Source: Acidovorax sp. CF316
GTDB lineage: Bacteria; Pseudomonadota; Gammaproteobacteria; Burkholderiales; Burkholderiaceae_C
Assembly (NCBI RefSeq): GCF_000276605.1
Contig: NZ_AKJX01000129.1
Location: 1 to 49,058, forward strand
Reading direction: 5' to 3'
Length of the DNA: 49,058 nucleotides
Part shown: positions 9,225-17,676 of the stretch, in pieces
Layout of the letters: the number at the start of each line of letters is the position of its first letter
Numbering within the stretch: position 1 is the stretch's first letter
Notes under the pieces: model-generated
What the model saw: only the letters and a program-made list of their open reading frames with translations
Databases searched by the model: none
What the model was told of the DNA's origin: nothing
Made by a program: the position numbers and the translations under genes

Positions 9225-9740
9225 GTGGAACGCTATGTCGCTTTTCTGCGGGGCGTCAGCCCCATGAACTGCAAGATGCCAGAACTCAAGCGCTGCTTCG
9301 AGGCGGCTGGCTTTTGCGATGTGAAGACCCTGCTGTCCAGCGGAAACGTGGCCTTTTCTGCAAAGCCCGACATCGTTCCCGTCCTGGAGGGCGCGGCAGA
9401 GGCCGCAATGGAGGCGCACCTTGGACGGATTTTTCAAACCATTGTCCGTCCGTCTTCCTTCCTTGGGCGGCTGGTGGGGCGGGAGCCGTTCGCGGATTTC
9501 AAGCTTGCCGCCAACGCGAAACCGGTCATTACCTTTCTTCGCAAGCCCTGCGACGCAGAGATCGTGCTTCCGATAGGGCAAGCGCACGCCCGCATCCTCA
9601 AGCTCGAGCACACGGAAGTGTTTTCAGCCTATGTTCCCGACGAGAAAGGCGCTGCGCTCGGGGCTCTGCTCGAGAGAAAATTCGGCAAGGCCATCACGAC
9701 CAGAACGCTGGAAACGGTGCGAAAGTGCGCTGCCTCCTAG
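9225..9740 (+). CDS. DUF1697 family protein
   Basis: A 171-residue cytosolic protein of unknown function, full length for DUF1697. The pattern RYVAFLRGVSPMNCKMPELKRCFEAAGF and the stretch LLSSGNVAFS are characteristic. GTG 9225 is preferred because GGAG (9216-9219) is five bp away; GTG 9219, two codons earlier, is the alternative. It lies alone between the GntR operon promoter and the TetR gene. No operon partner suggests a function. Confidence 0.85.
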   Translation: MERYVAFLRGVSPMNCKMPELKRCFEAAGFCDVKTLLSSGNVAFSAKPDIVPVLEGAAEAAMEAHLGRIFQTIVRPSSFLGRLVGREPFADFKLAANAKPVITFLRKPCDAEIVLPIGQAHARILKLEHTEVFSAYVPDEKGAALGALLERKFGKAITTRTLETVRKCAAS

Positions 9741-9856
9741 CGGTGGTGTGGAGCGAACCGATAAACTAGGCTGTGCTGGCTCCAGGTCCGCGAGGGCGTG
9801 GTGCGGGGCCAGTGTGCCACCGGTGTTGACGTCGGCCGGAGACGCTTTGGTCCGCG

Positions 9857-10633
9857 ATGTCGCTCCACACAAGGGTTTCCGGCATGGCCAGATCGAACAA
9901 GCGCCTCGTCGAGCAGCCTCCTTCACCTGCCTCCCATTTCGCAGTGCAGGCGTCCGATGGAGTCGCGCTGGACCACCGGGTGGAGACCGCGCGCAGAAGG
10001 CGGGAAGAAATGCGTGCGCGCATCCTGGCCGCCACCCAGCGGGTGATGGTGCGGATCCGCGACGATGCCCCGGTGATCGAGGACGTGGTGCGCGAGGCCA
10101 AGATTTCCCGCGGGACGTTCTATACCTACTTCGACTCGCTGGACAAGGCCTGTCTGGCGGCCGGCCTCCAGGCGCAGGACCAGATGATGCGGGACATCGA
10201 CCAGCTCCACAGCTGCCTGAAGGAGCCCTGGGCACGTGCCGCCGTGGGGTTTCGCGTGTTCATGGTCCGTGCCTGGCAGGACCCGCTATGGGCTTCGTTC
10301 GTGGTGCGGCTGGACACCTGGCAGTGCGAGTCGCGGCTGGGCAAGAGCATCCTGCGCGATCTGGAGGACGGCAAGGCGGCTGGCTATTTCCACTTCCAGG
10401 ATGCGATCGCGGCCACCGAGTTCGTGCTGGGCGCTTCCGCCAACACCGTGCAGGCCTGCCGGCGCGGAGTGGCAGACCTGCAGCGGTACATGGAGACTGC
10501 ACAGCACATGCTGTTCCTCTCGCTGGGTGCCTCGGCGGAGCTGGCCGATCGTGCCGTGGCGTTTTCCCAAAAGCATCTGGAGGCGTGGGAGTCTGGCGAG
10601 CTGCAGGCGTGGTTGCCGCTGAAGGCTGACTAG
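9857..10633 (+). CDS. TetR-family transcriptional regulator
   Basis: A 258-residue repressor-type protein. The N-terminal helix-turn-helix is clear (REEMRARILAATQRVMVRIRDDAPVIEDVVREAKISRGTFYTYFDSLDKA, about 50-98). The rest is a helical ligand-binding domain without close motif recognition. ATG 9884 (MARSNKRL) is an alternative start that removes nine residues; neither has a strong ribosome-binding site. It lies 227 bp upstream of the FAH/VOC/Bug gene set and is the likely local regulator of those genes. Confidence 0.9.
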   Translation: MSLHTRVSGMARSNKRLVEQPPSPASHFAVQASDGVALDHRVETARRRREEMRARILAATQRVMVRIRDDAPVIEDVVREAKISRGTFYTYFDSLDKACLAAGLQAQDQMMRDIDQLHSCLKEPWARAAVGFRVFMVRAWQDPLWASFVVRLDTWQCESRLGKSILRDLEDGKAAGYFHFQDAIAATEFVLGASANTVQACRRGVADLQRYMETAQHMLFLSLGASAELADRAVAFSQKHLEAWESGELQAWLPLKAD

Positions 10634-10860
10634 CAGACCGGGCCGGTTGCGCCGCGGCATTCGCTGCAGGCGGTGCTTTCCCGCGCGGGCGCCTGGCCCG
10701 CGACACGCATGCTGTCGCCTGGCTGCCGTGCGCCTGCGGCGGATGACAATTCGTCAATTTGACCCAAGGTATCTCTCGATGGTGGCTGCACCGGTCCCTT
10801 CGCATACTTCGTGCATTCGCCACGTCGCTTGCTGCGACAGGCTCTGCAAGAGACCGATTC

Positions 10861-11700
10861 ATGAAATTGCTACGACATGGCCCCGCAGGCCAGGAGAAAC
10901 CCGGTGCCCTGGATGCCGATGGGCAGGCACGCGACCTGTCGCTGCTGGTGGCCGACTTCACCCCCGACTGGCTGGCACCTGAGAAGCTGCAGGCCCTGGC
11001 TGCGATCGACCTGGCGCGCATGCCCCTGGTCCCCAAGGGCACGCGGTTCGGCACGCCTGTTGCCGGAACACGCCAGTTCATCGCCATCGGGCTGAACTAC
11101 CGAAAGCACGCGCTCGAGGCGGGCATGGAGATCCCCAAGGAGCCGGTGATTTTTTCGAAGGCGATCACTTCGCTGTCCGGGCCCGACGACGACGTCACGC
11201 TGCCCCCGGGTGCCGAGACCGGTGACTGGGAGATCGAGCTCGGCCTCGTGATCGGCAGCACCGCGCGCCAGGTCGCGGTCGACAGGGCACTGGAGCATGT
11301 CGCCGGATACTGCCTCGCCAACGATGTGTCGGAACGCGACTGGCAGACAAAACGCGGGGGCACCTGGAGCAAGGGCAAGAGCTTCGACGGCTTCGGCCCG
11401 ATCGGGCCCTGGCTCGTGACCCCGGACGAGCTGGAGGGCCTGCAGGGCATCCCGCTGGAGCTGCAGGTCAACGGCCAGGTGCGCCAGCGCAGCAGCACGG
11501 CGGACATGATCTTCTCCGTGGCCGAGATCGTCTCTCACCTCAGCCAGTTCATGACCTTGTTGCCAGGCGATGTGGTGATCACCGGCACGCCGGAAGGAGT
11601 GGGGCTGGGGACGAAACCGGAACCGGTGTTTCTCCAGCGCGGCGACGTGATGACCCTGAGCGCAGGGCCCCTCGGCACCCAGCGCCAGCGTGTCATCTGA
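10861..11700 (+). CDS. Fumarylacetoacetate hydrolase (FAH) family protein
   Basis: A 279-residue metal-dependent enzyme. The FAH-domain residues are visible: IGLNYRKHALEAG, metal ligands E124 and E126 in DWEIELGLVIG, D155 in NDVSERD, KSFDGFGPIGPWL and the C-terminal GDVVITGTPEGVG. The family cleaves or isomerises C-C bonds of dioxo acids in aromatic catabolism, or opens ureidoglycolate-type compounds. ATG 10861 is used; the frame extends upstream but that part has no domain similarity. It is followed within 20 bp by the VOC gene, suggesting a meta-cleavage-like route in which FAH handles the ring-fission product. Confidence 0.88.
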   Translation: MKLLRHGPAGQEKPGALDADGQARDLSLLVADFTPDWLAPEKLQALAAIDLARMPLVPKGTRFGTPVAGTRQFIAIGLNYRKHALEAGMEIPKEPVIFSKAITSLSGPDDDVTLPPGAETGDWEIELGLVIGSTARQVAVDRALEHVAGYCLANDVSERDWQTKRGGTWSKGKSFDGFGPIGPWLVTPDELEGLQGIPLELQVNGQVRQRSSTADMIFSVAEIVSHLSQFMTLLPGDVVITGTPEGVGLGTKPEPVFLQRGDVMTLSAGPLGTQRQRVI

Positions 11701-11719
11701 ACCAGGAGCAATGCACACC

Positions 11720-12307
11720 ATGTCCACCCCAATTCGCCCGCAGAGCTTCGCGCATGTCGTCTACCGAACCTACCAGTTCCAGCGCATGCTCGACTGGTAT
11801 GTCGCCGTGTTCAACGGCGAGGTGCAGTACCAGAGCCCGGTGATCGCCTTCGTCACCTACGACCACGAACACCACCGCGTTGCGCTGCTCAACCTGGGGA
11901 TCATCAAGGGCGAGGGCGAGTCCGGTGCGCGCTCTCCACGTGGCCAGCCCGGCATGGACCACGTCGCCTACGGCTACCGCGATCTGACCGAGCTGCTGGA
12001 CAAGTACGAGGAGCTCAAGGGCAAAGGTGTGATGCCCTACTGGTGCATCCACCATGGCATCACCATCTCGCTGTACTACGCGGACCCCGACGGCAACCAG
12101 ATGGAGTTCCAGGCCGATTGCTTTGACGACAACGACGCTGCGAATGCGTTCATGGATGGCCCGCAGTTCGAGACCAATCCGATTGGCGTCGAGTTCGACC
12201 CCGAGGAACTCCTGGCAAAGCTGCGCGCGGGAGCGCCGGCATCCGACTTTCTGCCCCGGCGTGTGCAGCTTCCGGTGTCGGACATCCGCGGATCGCTGAT
12301 GGGCTGA
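11720..12307 (+). CDS. VOC-superfamily protein, extradiol (catechol 2,3-)dioxygenase-like
   Basis: A 195-residue vicinal-oxygen-chelate protein with both beta-alpha-beta-beta-beta modules. Candidate Fe(II) ligands are H12 (FAHVVYRT), H81 (GMDHVAYGY) and E129 (DGNQMEF), the layout of single-domain extradiol ring-cleaving enzymes. AGGAG (11704-11708) is 11 bp before ATG 11720 and two bp before ATG 11711, so three extra residues are possible. It follows the FAH gene directly. Ring cleavage of a catecholic compound is the likely role, but VOC metalloenzymes vary widely. Confidence 0.82.
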   Translation: MSTPIRPQSFAHVVYRTYQFQRMLDWYVAVFNGEVQYQSPVIAFVTYDHEHHRVALLNLGIIKGEGESGARSPRGQPGMDHVAYGYRDLTELLDKYEELKGKGVMPYWCIHHGITISLYYADPDGNQMEFQADCFDDNDAANAFMDGPQFETNPIGVEFDPEELLAKLRAGAPASDFLPRRVQLPVSDIRGSLMG

Positions 12308-12412
12308 CGCCGAGCCACCGATTTCTCTTCTCTCTTCGTTCGCTGCCACGCGCCTGCGGTCTTGCCGGGGCAGCGGTGGCTGAGGGCGCACTGCGCCATT
12401 GACTGGACCCCC

Positions 12413-13402
12413 ATGAAGCCCCTTCCATTGGCATCGGCCCTGTGCCGGGTCCTCCTGTTCGCCGGCATGGCGGCCTGCTCGGCCCCTGCGCTGGCGCAGG
12501 ACACCTATCCTTCGCGCCCGATCACCCTTGTCGTGCCGTTTGCCGCCGGTGGTGCTGCCGATACGGCACTGCGGGCTTTCCTGCCCGCGCTGCAGCGCAG
12601 CCTGGGCCAAACCGTGGTGGTCTCCAACCGGGCGGGCGCTGGCGGTGCCATCGGTGCCACGGCCGTGGCCAACAGCAAGGCCGACGGCTACACGCTGCTG
12701 TTCACCTTCTCGACCCTGGCCACCCTGCCCGAGCAGGCGATCGTGAACCGGCAGACGCCGCCGTTCACGCTCGAGCAACTGCTTCCCGTGGCGCGCATCA
12801 CATCGGACCCGGTGGCCATCGTAGTCCGTGCCGACAGTCCCTACCGCTCGGCGGCCGAATTGATCGCGGCGGCCAAGGCGAAGCCCGGTGAAGTCACCTA
12901 CGCCTCCAGCGGGAACTACGGCCCGAGCCACATTCCCGCCGCCATCCTGGCCGATGCGGCCGGCGCCAGGTTCAACCACATTCCCTATACCGGTGGCGCG
13001 CCCATGATCACCTCCCTGCTGGGCGGCCAGGTGGATTTCGCGGTGTTCAGCCGCTCGCTGATCTCCGCGCAGGTGGAGTCCGGCAAGCTCCGCTACCTGG
13101 CGAGCTACGGCACGGAGCGGTGGACCAGGGCCCCTGTTCCCGCGTCGTTGGCAGAGGCGGGCCTGCGCATCGACTATGTCAACTGGCTTGGCGTCTTTGC
13201 GCCCTCGCAGACCGCGCCCGAGGTCGTGCGGCGCCTGCAACAGGCACTGCGCGCGGCTGCCGCGGACGCGCCCTTCGCTGACATCTACAGCAAGAGCGGC
13301 GGCATGGTCGCCTATCTGGATGGGCCGGATTTCCAGCAGTACTGGTCTGCCGAGATCCAGCAGGCCAGGGACATCATCCGCAAGATCGGCAAGGTCGAAT
13401 GA
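12413..13402 (+). CDS. Bug-family tripartite tricarboxylate receptor (TctC-like)
   Basis: A 329-residue periplasmic binding protein with a signal peptide ending near ALAQ (residue 29). Bug hallmarks are YPSRPITLVVPFAAGGAADTALR, ANSKADGYTLLFT, NRAGAGGAIGA and the final SAEIQQARDIIRKIG. Such receptors bind carboxylic or aromatic acids and pass them to TctAB-type permeases. Inside the FAH/VOC/FMN-reductase set it probably captures the substrate of that pathway. It has no permease gene beside it; the nearest tctBA is at 43.4-45.4 kb. Confidence 0.93.
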   Translation: MKPLPLASALCRVLLFAGMAACSAPALAQDTYPSRPITLVVPFAAGGAADTALRAFLPALQRSLGQTVVVSNRAGAGGAIGATAVANSKADGYTLLFTFSTLATLPEQAIVNRQTPPFTLEQLLPVARITSDPVAIVVRADSPYRSAAELIAAAKAKPGEVTYASSGNYGPSHIPAAILADAAGARFNHIPYTGGAPMITSLLGGQVDFAVFSRSLISAQVESGKLRYLASYGTERWTRAPVPASLAEAGLRIDYVNWLGVFAPSQTAPEVVRRLQQALRAAAADAPFADIYSKSGGMVAYLDGPDFQQYWSAEIQQARDIIRKIGKVE

Positions 13403-13465
13403 AGCACGCCCGCACCGGCTGACGCCCGTGCTGTCGCACCACCCCCCAACCATTTCAGGAAATCC

Positions 13466-14017
13466 ATGCAAGCCATCGACGTCGCCATCCTCGTGGGCAG
13501 TCTGCGCCGCGAATCCATCAACCGCAAGCTGGCCGACGCGCTCGTGCGCCTCGCCCCGGAGAATCTCCGGTTTCGCCATGTCGCGCTCGACGAGTTGCCG
13601 ATGTACAACGGTGATCTGGAGGCCAACCGGCCCGAAGCGGTGAACCACTTCACACGCGAGTGCGCACGGGCAGATGCCTTTTTGTTCGTGATGCCGGAGT
13701 TCAACCGGTCGCTGCCCGCAGTGCTCAAGAATGCCATCGACTGGGGTTCCAAGCCGATGGATCGCAACGTGTGGCGCGACAAGCCGGTGGCCATGACGGG
13801 CACGTCGCCGGGTGCCATCGGCACCGCTGTCGGGCAGCAGCACCTGCGCCAGATCCTGGGCATCCTGGGCTCCAGCGTGCTGGGCGGAGAGGCCTATGTG
13901 TCTTTCAAGCCAGGATTGATCGACGCGGCCGGGGACATTGCCGTCGAGGACACGCGGGTGTTTCTGGCTGCCTACATGCAGCGGTTTTCGGCATTCGCCG
14001 CCAGGTTGGTCCCATGA
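13466..14017 (+). CDS. NADPH-dependent FMN reductase family protein
   Basis: A 183-residue flavodoxin-fold enzyme. The phosphate-binding loop VGSLRRESINRKLA and PEFNRSLPAVLKNAIDW are diagnostic of the NAD(P)H:FMN/quinone reductase family (ChrR/ArsH/SsuE-like). AGGA (13457-13460) supports ATG 13466. It ends in an ATGA overlap with the SnoaL-like gene. It could supply reduced flavin to an oxygenase or reduce a quinone intermediate of the neighbouring pathway; no two-component monooxygenase is encoded here. Confidence 0.9.
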   Translation: MQAIDVAILVGSLRRESINRKLADALVRLAPENLRFRHVALDELPMYNGDLEANRPEAVNHFTRECARADAFLFVMPEFNRSLPAVLKNAIDWGSKPMDRNVWRDKPVAMTGTSPGAIGTAVGQQHLRQILGILGSSVLGGEAYVSFKPGLIDAAGDIAVEDTRVFLAAYMQRFSAFAARLVP

Positions 14018-14451
14018 ACACCCATCCCCCTGTGGCCGCGGCAGACGCGCTCGACGAGGCGGCCTGCACGCGCCTGTGCATTGACTTCGCCAACCACATC
14101 GATGCGCGCCGGTACGGCGCGTGGCTCGACCTGTTCACCGAGGATGGGGTGCTCGACCGCATGGGTACGCGGATGTGCGGCCATGCCGAGCTGAAGCGCT
14201 TCCTGGATGCGCGGCCGGCCACGGTGGCGACCTGCCATCTGTGCACCAACATCCGCGTGGAGCGGGCATCGCCCGACGAGGCCACCGGCTTTTGCTATGT
14301 GCTGTTTTTCAGCGGCGTGGCGGACCAGCCGGGCGCGCCCGCCACGGCAGCAGGTGCGCCGTCCGTCGTGATCTACCGCGACCGTTACCGGCGCACGGCA
14401 GCCGGCTGGCGCATTGCCGAACGCCGCATCGAGATGGCGATGAAGCCCTGA
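14014..14451 (+). CDS. SnoaL-like / NTF2-fold protein
   Basis: A 145-residue small alpha+beta barrel protein (DALDEAACTRLCIDFANHIDARRYGAWLDLFTEDGVLD ... VVIYRDRYRRTAAGWRIAERRIEMA). The length and the pattern of conserved aromatic and arginine positions match the SnoaL_4 and aromatic-dioxygenase beta-subunit-like group. These proteins act as isomerases, hydratases, dehydratases or small subunits. It is translationally coupled to the FMN reductase by ATGA, so the two probably act in sequence. The exact reaction is unknown. Confidence 0.8.
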   Translation: MNTHPPVAAADALDEAACTRLCIDFANHIDARRYGAWLDLFTEDGVLDRMGTRMCGHAELKRFLDARPATVATCHLCTNIRVERASPDEATGFCYVLFFSGVADQPGAPATAAGAPSVVIYRDRYRRTAAGWRIAERRIEMAMKP

Positions 14452-14488
14452 CCCCCTGCGTTCCGTTTCCCATGGAGTGATGACAGAC

Positions 14489-14821
14489 ATGCTGTTCATG
14501 CTGTACTGCACCGATGCGCCCAACCAGTCGGAACGCCGGGCGGCGCTGCGGCCCCAGCACAAGGCCCAGGTCGCCAAGGTGGCAGACCAGCTGGCGCTTG
14601 CAGGCCCGATATTCGCCGAGGATGGCGTCACCATGATCGGCAGCCTGGTCGTCGCCGACTTCCCGGACCGCGAAGCGCTGGACGCCTGGCTGCGCGACGA
14701 GCCGTATACGCAGCAGGGCGTCTACGGACAGGTTTCCATCCACCCGTTTCTCAATGTGTGGCCGCAGAAGGCGGGGGCGCCGCCGCGTGATCTGGGGCGC
14801 ATCACCGCGTTCGCGCGCTGA
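14489..14821 (+). CDS. YciI-like protein
   Basis: A 110-residue ferredoxin-like-fold protein (MLFMLYCTD ... LVVADFPDREALDAWLRDEPYTQQGVY). The family includes muconolactone isomerase-like and dehydrochlorinase-related enzymes with a conserved His-Asp pair. ATG 14489 matches the usual family N-terminus and has GGAG 11 bp upstream; ATG 14480 is possible. It is the last gene of the plus-strand set and is convergent with the tannase-family gene. Confidence 0.82.
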   Translation: MLFMLYCTDAPNQSERRAALRPQHKAQVAKVADQLALAGPIFAEDGVTMIGSLVVADFPDREALDAWLRDEPYTQQGVYGQVSIHPFLNVWPQKAGAPPRDLGRITAFAR

Positions 14822-14845
14822 CGTGCCCCTCTTGATGGCAGGCGG

Positions 14846-16552
14846 CTACTCTGCGCAGGTAAATGACGCAGCCAGATTCACGTCGCCCGTGCCTTTGTAC
14901 TTTGGCCACAGGGGATGGTCGCAAAGGGGCCGGGTCCGCCCGGGGACCCCTGTGGCGTCGGTGGTGATCTGGTTGCCGGGGGCGGTGCCGCTTTCAACCC
15001 AGCGCTCCAGGGCCGTCACCGAGTCCCAGGTGGCATTGAAGGCCGTGCTCACCGCATGCCCGAGGCCGGGGACCTCGTAGTAGCGAGCGAAGCTGCGCAC
15101 GCGCTCCGGGCCCATCTGGCTCTGAAGACGGCGGTAGTAGTCCTCCGTGGCGCGTGAACTGACCAGCACGTCGGCCAGACCGTGCGCCAGCAGGAGTTTT
15201 CCTCCCTTCGCTGCGAAGGCTGAGATGTCGGTTGCGGTGTCCAGCTGGCGGCTGAGCTCGCTGATGCGGGGGGCCCAGGGACCGGGGTTCTCGGGGTCCA
15301 GCAGCAGCGAGTTGAAGCTGGCGTCGCGCGTCACCGAGTACTTGATCCACTGGTCCACCAGCACGCTGATGTAGGGGGCTGTGCGGGGCACGGGCATGGC
15401 CGGCGCGGTGGTGCCCAGCGCGAGGAAGGTCACCGTGGGTTGCACGGGAGACGGGTTGGACGCGATGCCCAGGTCCGCACCCCAGACGTTGTAGCCCGGG
15501 TAGCGTGTTTCGCCGCTGGCCAGCGGAAAATGGAAGACCGTGTCGGTGTTTATCACCTTGAGCGCGCGGATCTGCGCGTCGGACAGGCAGTTGTCACCGG
15601 TATCGGCGCCACCTGCGCAGCGCAGTGGCGCACCGCCCGCCGTGGCCAGCACCGGGTCGAAGCTGGCATTGCATTGCCTCTGGTTGCTGATCAGCCCGTC
15701 CTGGATGCCGTCGAGCGCGTCGCAGGCCTCCATGGCGGCCTTGTAGACGAGTGCCCGCTTGGGCACATTGGGGTAGGCGCCCGGCTGGGCCAGGGCGATG
15801 TTGCTGCGATGCCCACCCAGCAGTGCCGCCGCGTCGTTCCACGCCGGGTACCAGGCAATGGCACCGTCCCAGTCGGCTGGCCAGCGCTGGATGGCGGCGA
15901 GCGCTTCGCGGCCGCCCGTGGAACCCCCTGCAAAGTACGATTTCTGTGGATGGGCGGCGTAGCGCGCCTTGACGATGTGCATGGCCGCGTCGCGCGTCTT
16001 CTTCAGCGCATCGCCGCCAAAATTGCGCACGGCTTCGTCGTTCAGGCCCCAGGTCCCGTCCTGCGATCCGTAGGCGTTGGCCTGGTGGCCCGAGTCACTG
16101 GCGAACGTGGCATAGCCGCGGCCCAGAGGTGTCGGCTGGTCCAGGGGGCCGTTGGAGACATTGCCCCGCACGTTGGGAACCGAGCCGTTGAAGCCGCCGC
16201 CGCCAAACATCATGGCCTTGTTGTTCCAGGCCATGGGCAGCGCCACGTTCAAGCGGATGTCGGGTGCCGCGGCGTCGACAGGGCCGATGCGTGCGGTGAC
16301 CAGGCAATGGGCCGGTACCGTGGCGACGCCGCTGCCGCTCGCTTCGACTGGAGTGGCGGTGAGCACGCTGCCGCCCGATGTGGGCAGTTGGATGGCGGAT
16401 GCCGGGATGGCCAGCCCCGCCAGCTTGTCGCAGGCCAGGGGTGCCGGCGCAGCGTCCGCCGAGCCATTGCCGCCGCAGGCAATCACCGCCGCGCTGGCGA
16501 GGGCCAGCACAGCCCACCGTCCGGGGGTATTGAGCGCATAGAACTGTCTCAT
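14846..16552 (-). CDS. Tannase/feruloyl esterase family alpha/beta hydrolase, lipoprotein-type signal
   Basis: A 568-residue secreted esterase-family protein starting at ATG 16552 (AAGGAGA upstream). The signal has a possible lipobox VIAC (C26). Catalytic residues by family pattern are S211 in GGSTGGRE, D461 in HGLADVLVSS and H499 in GLGHAVS. The lid-domain calcium motif is present (DALDGIQDGLI, 278-288). Oddity: the family normally has Cys immediately before the Ser and after the His (the CS-D-HC disulfide). Here these are G210 and A500, so both are lost. Substrates in the family are aromatic esters (tannins, feruloyl esters, MHET). It is the last gene of the Liv/BKACE operon, so it could release the aromatic acid that the operon imports. 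Confidence 0.88.
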   Translation of the reverse strand: MRQFYALNTPGRWAVLALASAAVIACGGNGSADAAPAPLACDKLAGLAIPASAIQLPTSGGSVLTATPVEASGSGVATVPAHCLVTARIGPVDAAAPDIRLNVALPMAWNNKAMMFGGGGFNGSVPNVRGNVSNGPLDQPTPLGRGYATFASDSGHQANAYGSQDGTWGLNDEAVRNFGGDALKKTRDAAMHIVKARYAAHPQKSYFAGGSTGGREALAAIQRWPADWDGAIAWYPAWNDAAALLGGHRSNIALAQPGAYPNVPKRALVYKAAMEACDALDGIQDGLISNQRQCNASFDPVLATAGGAPLRCAGGADTGDNCLSDAQIRALKVINTDTVFHFPLASGETRYPGYNVWGADLGIASNPSPVQPTVTFLALGTTAPAMPVPRTAPYISVLVDQWIKYSVTRDASFNSLLLDPENPGPWAPRISELSRQLDTATDISAFAAKGGKLLLAHGLADVLVSSRATEDYYRRLQSQMGPERVRSFARYYEVPGLGHAVSTAFNATWDSVTALERWVESGTAPGNQITTDATGVPGRTRPLCDHPLWPKYKGTGDVNLAASFTCAE

Positions 16553-16712
16553 GCTTGTCTCCTTGTGTTTTTGGATGGAATGCCGGGCAGCGCCTAGGGC
16601 CGCCGCCCGAGACGAGTCTCGATGGGCCAGACAGCCAGGGCAATGTGCGCGCCAGACACCTGGGATGCTCGGCACATATGCGCTGCCCACGGTGTCGGGC
16701 GCCGGGCCGCCG

Positions 16713-17621
16713 TCAGACAGCGGTGGCGACCTGCGCTTGCAAGCCCGCCTTGGCGAGTTCGTGCCGGTACTGCTCCCATCCCGAGGCGGGGACCATTTCC
16801 TGCGCACGGGACTGCACCTGCGGCAGCCTGCTGCGCACCACCTCGGCGGCGTCGGGGCCGCCGCTGACATGGATGCCTTGGGTCATGGTGATGTGGGCGC
16901 TTTCGAAGCTGCCGGCGCCTGCCAGCAGGATCATGCGGGTGGGCGCATCGTCGGCCACCAGAGCGATCAGCCCCGGGCTGACCCGTTCGGGCGCCAGGCT
17001 GTCCAATGCGTCCTGCGGCAGCACGCCATGCGTCATCCCGGTGGCGGCGCTGGGCGCCAGGCAGTTGACCCGGATGCCGTGGCGTTCCCCCTCCAGCGCA
17101 AGAGTCTGCATGAGGCCGACCAGCGCCATCTTTGCCGCGCCGTAGTTGGCCTGCCCGAAGTTGCCATACAGCCCCGAAGACGAGGTCGTCATGACGATGC
17201 GGCCATGGTCTTGCGCCCGCATGAGCTCCCACACCGCGCGGGTGCAGTGCACGGCCCCCATGAGGTGCACTTCCACCACCAGGCGAAAGTCATCCAGCGA
17301 CATCTTGGCGAACGACTTGTCGCGCAGGATGCCCGCGTTGTTCACCAGAATGTCGATCCGCCCCCACAGGCCGGCCGCCTTGTCGACCATGGCCTGCACC
17401 TGCTCCGGCTGGGTCACATCGGCGCCGTCCACCATGGCCTCGCCCCCGGACTGTAGGATCTCCGCGACCACGCGCTGGGCCGGGGAGCCGGTGCGCTCGG
17501 CACCCAGGTCGTTGACGACCACGCGTGCGCCATGGCGCGCCAGTTCCAGCGCGTGCGAGCGCCCCAGGCCACCGCCGGCTCCGGTCACGATGGCCACTTT
17601 GTTGTGCAACAGCTTGCTCAT
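16713..17621 (-). CDS. Short-chain dehydrogenase/reductase (MFE-2-like 3-hydroxyacyl-CoA dehydrogenase type)
   Basis: A 302-residue NAD(P)-dependent SDR. The cofactor loop is TGAGGGLG (13-20), the NNAG motif lies at 94-97, the catalytic Ser is around 147-149 and Y160/K164 form YxxxK. The C-terminal extension (ITMTQGIHVSGGPDAAEVV and on) resembles the hydroxyacyl-CoA dehydrogenase domain of peroxisomal multifunctional enzyme 2 more than FabG. AGAGGAA precedes ATG 17621. It lies between the BKACE and tannase genes and could oxidise a 3-hydroxyacyl intermediate to the beta-keto acid that BKACE cleaves; this order is inference. Confidence 0.9.
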   Translation of the reverse strand: MSKLLHNKVAIVTGAGGGLGRSHALELARHGARVVVNDLGAERTGSPAQRVVAEILQSGGEAMVDGADVTQPEQVQAMVDKAAGLWGRIDILVNNAGILRDKSFAKMSLDDFRLVVEVHLMGAVHCTRAVWELMRAQDHGRIVMTTSSSGLYGNFGQANYGAAKMALVGLMQTLALEGERHGIRVNCLAPSAATGMTHGVLPQDALDSLAPERVSPGLIALVADDAPTRMILLAGAGSFESAHITMTQGIHVSGGPDAAEVVRSRLPQVQSRAQEMVPASGWEQYRHELAKAGLQAQVATAV

Positions 17622-17676
17622 TGATGTTCCTCTCGCTTCGTTCAGATGAATCAGGTTTCTTCAGGGGCGCACGCGC

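Noticed and set aside
11693-13843. 716-codon open frame on the minus strand
   Set aside because: Opposes the VOC, Bug and FMN-reductase genes with clear motifs and start signals. No family similarity was recognised.
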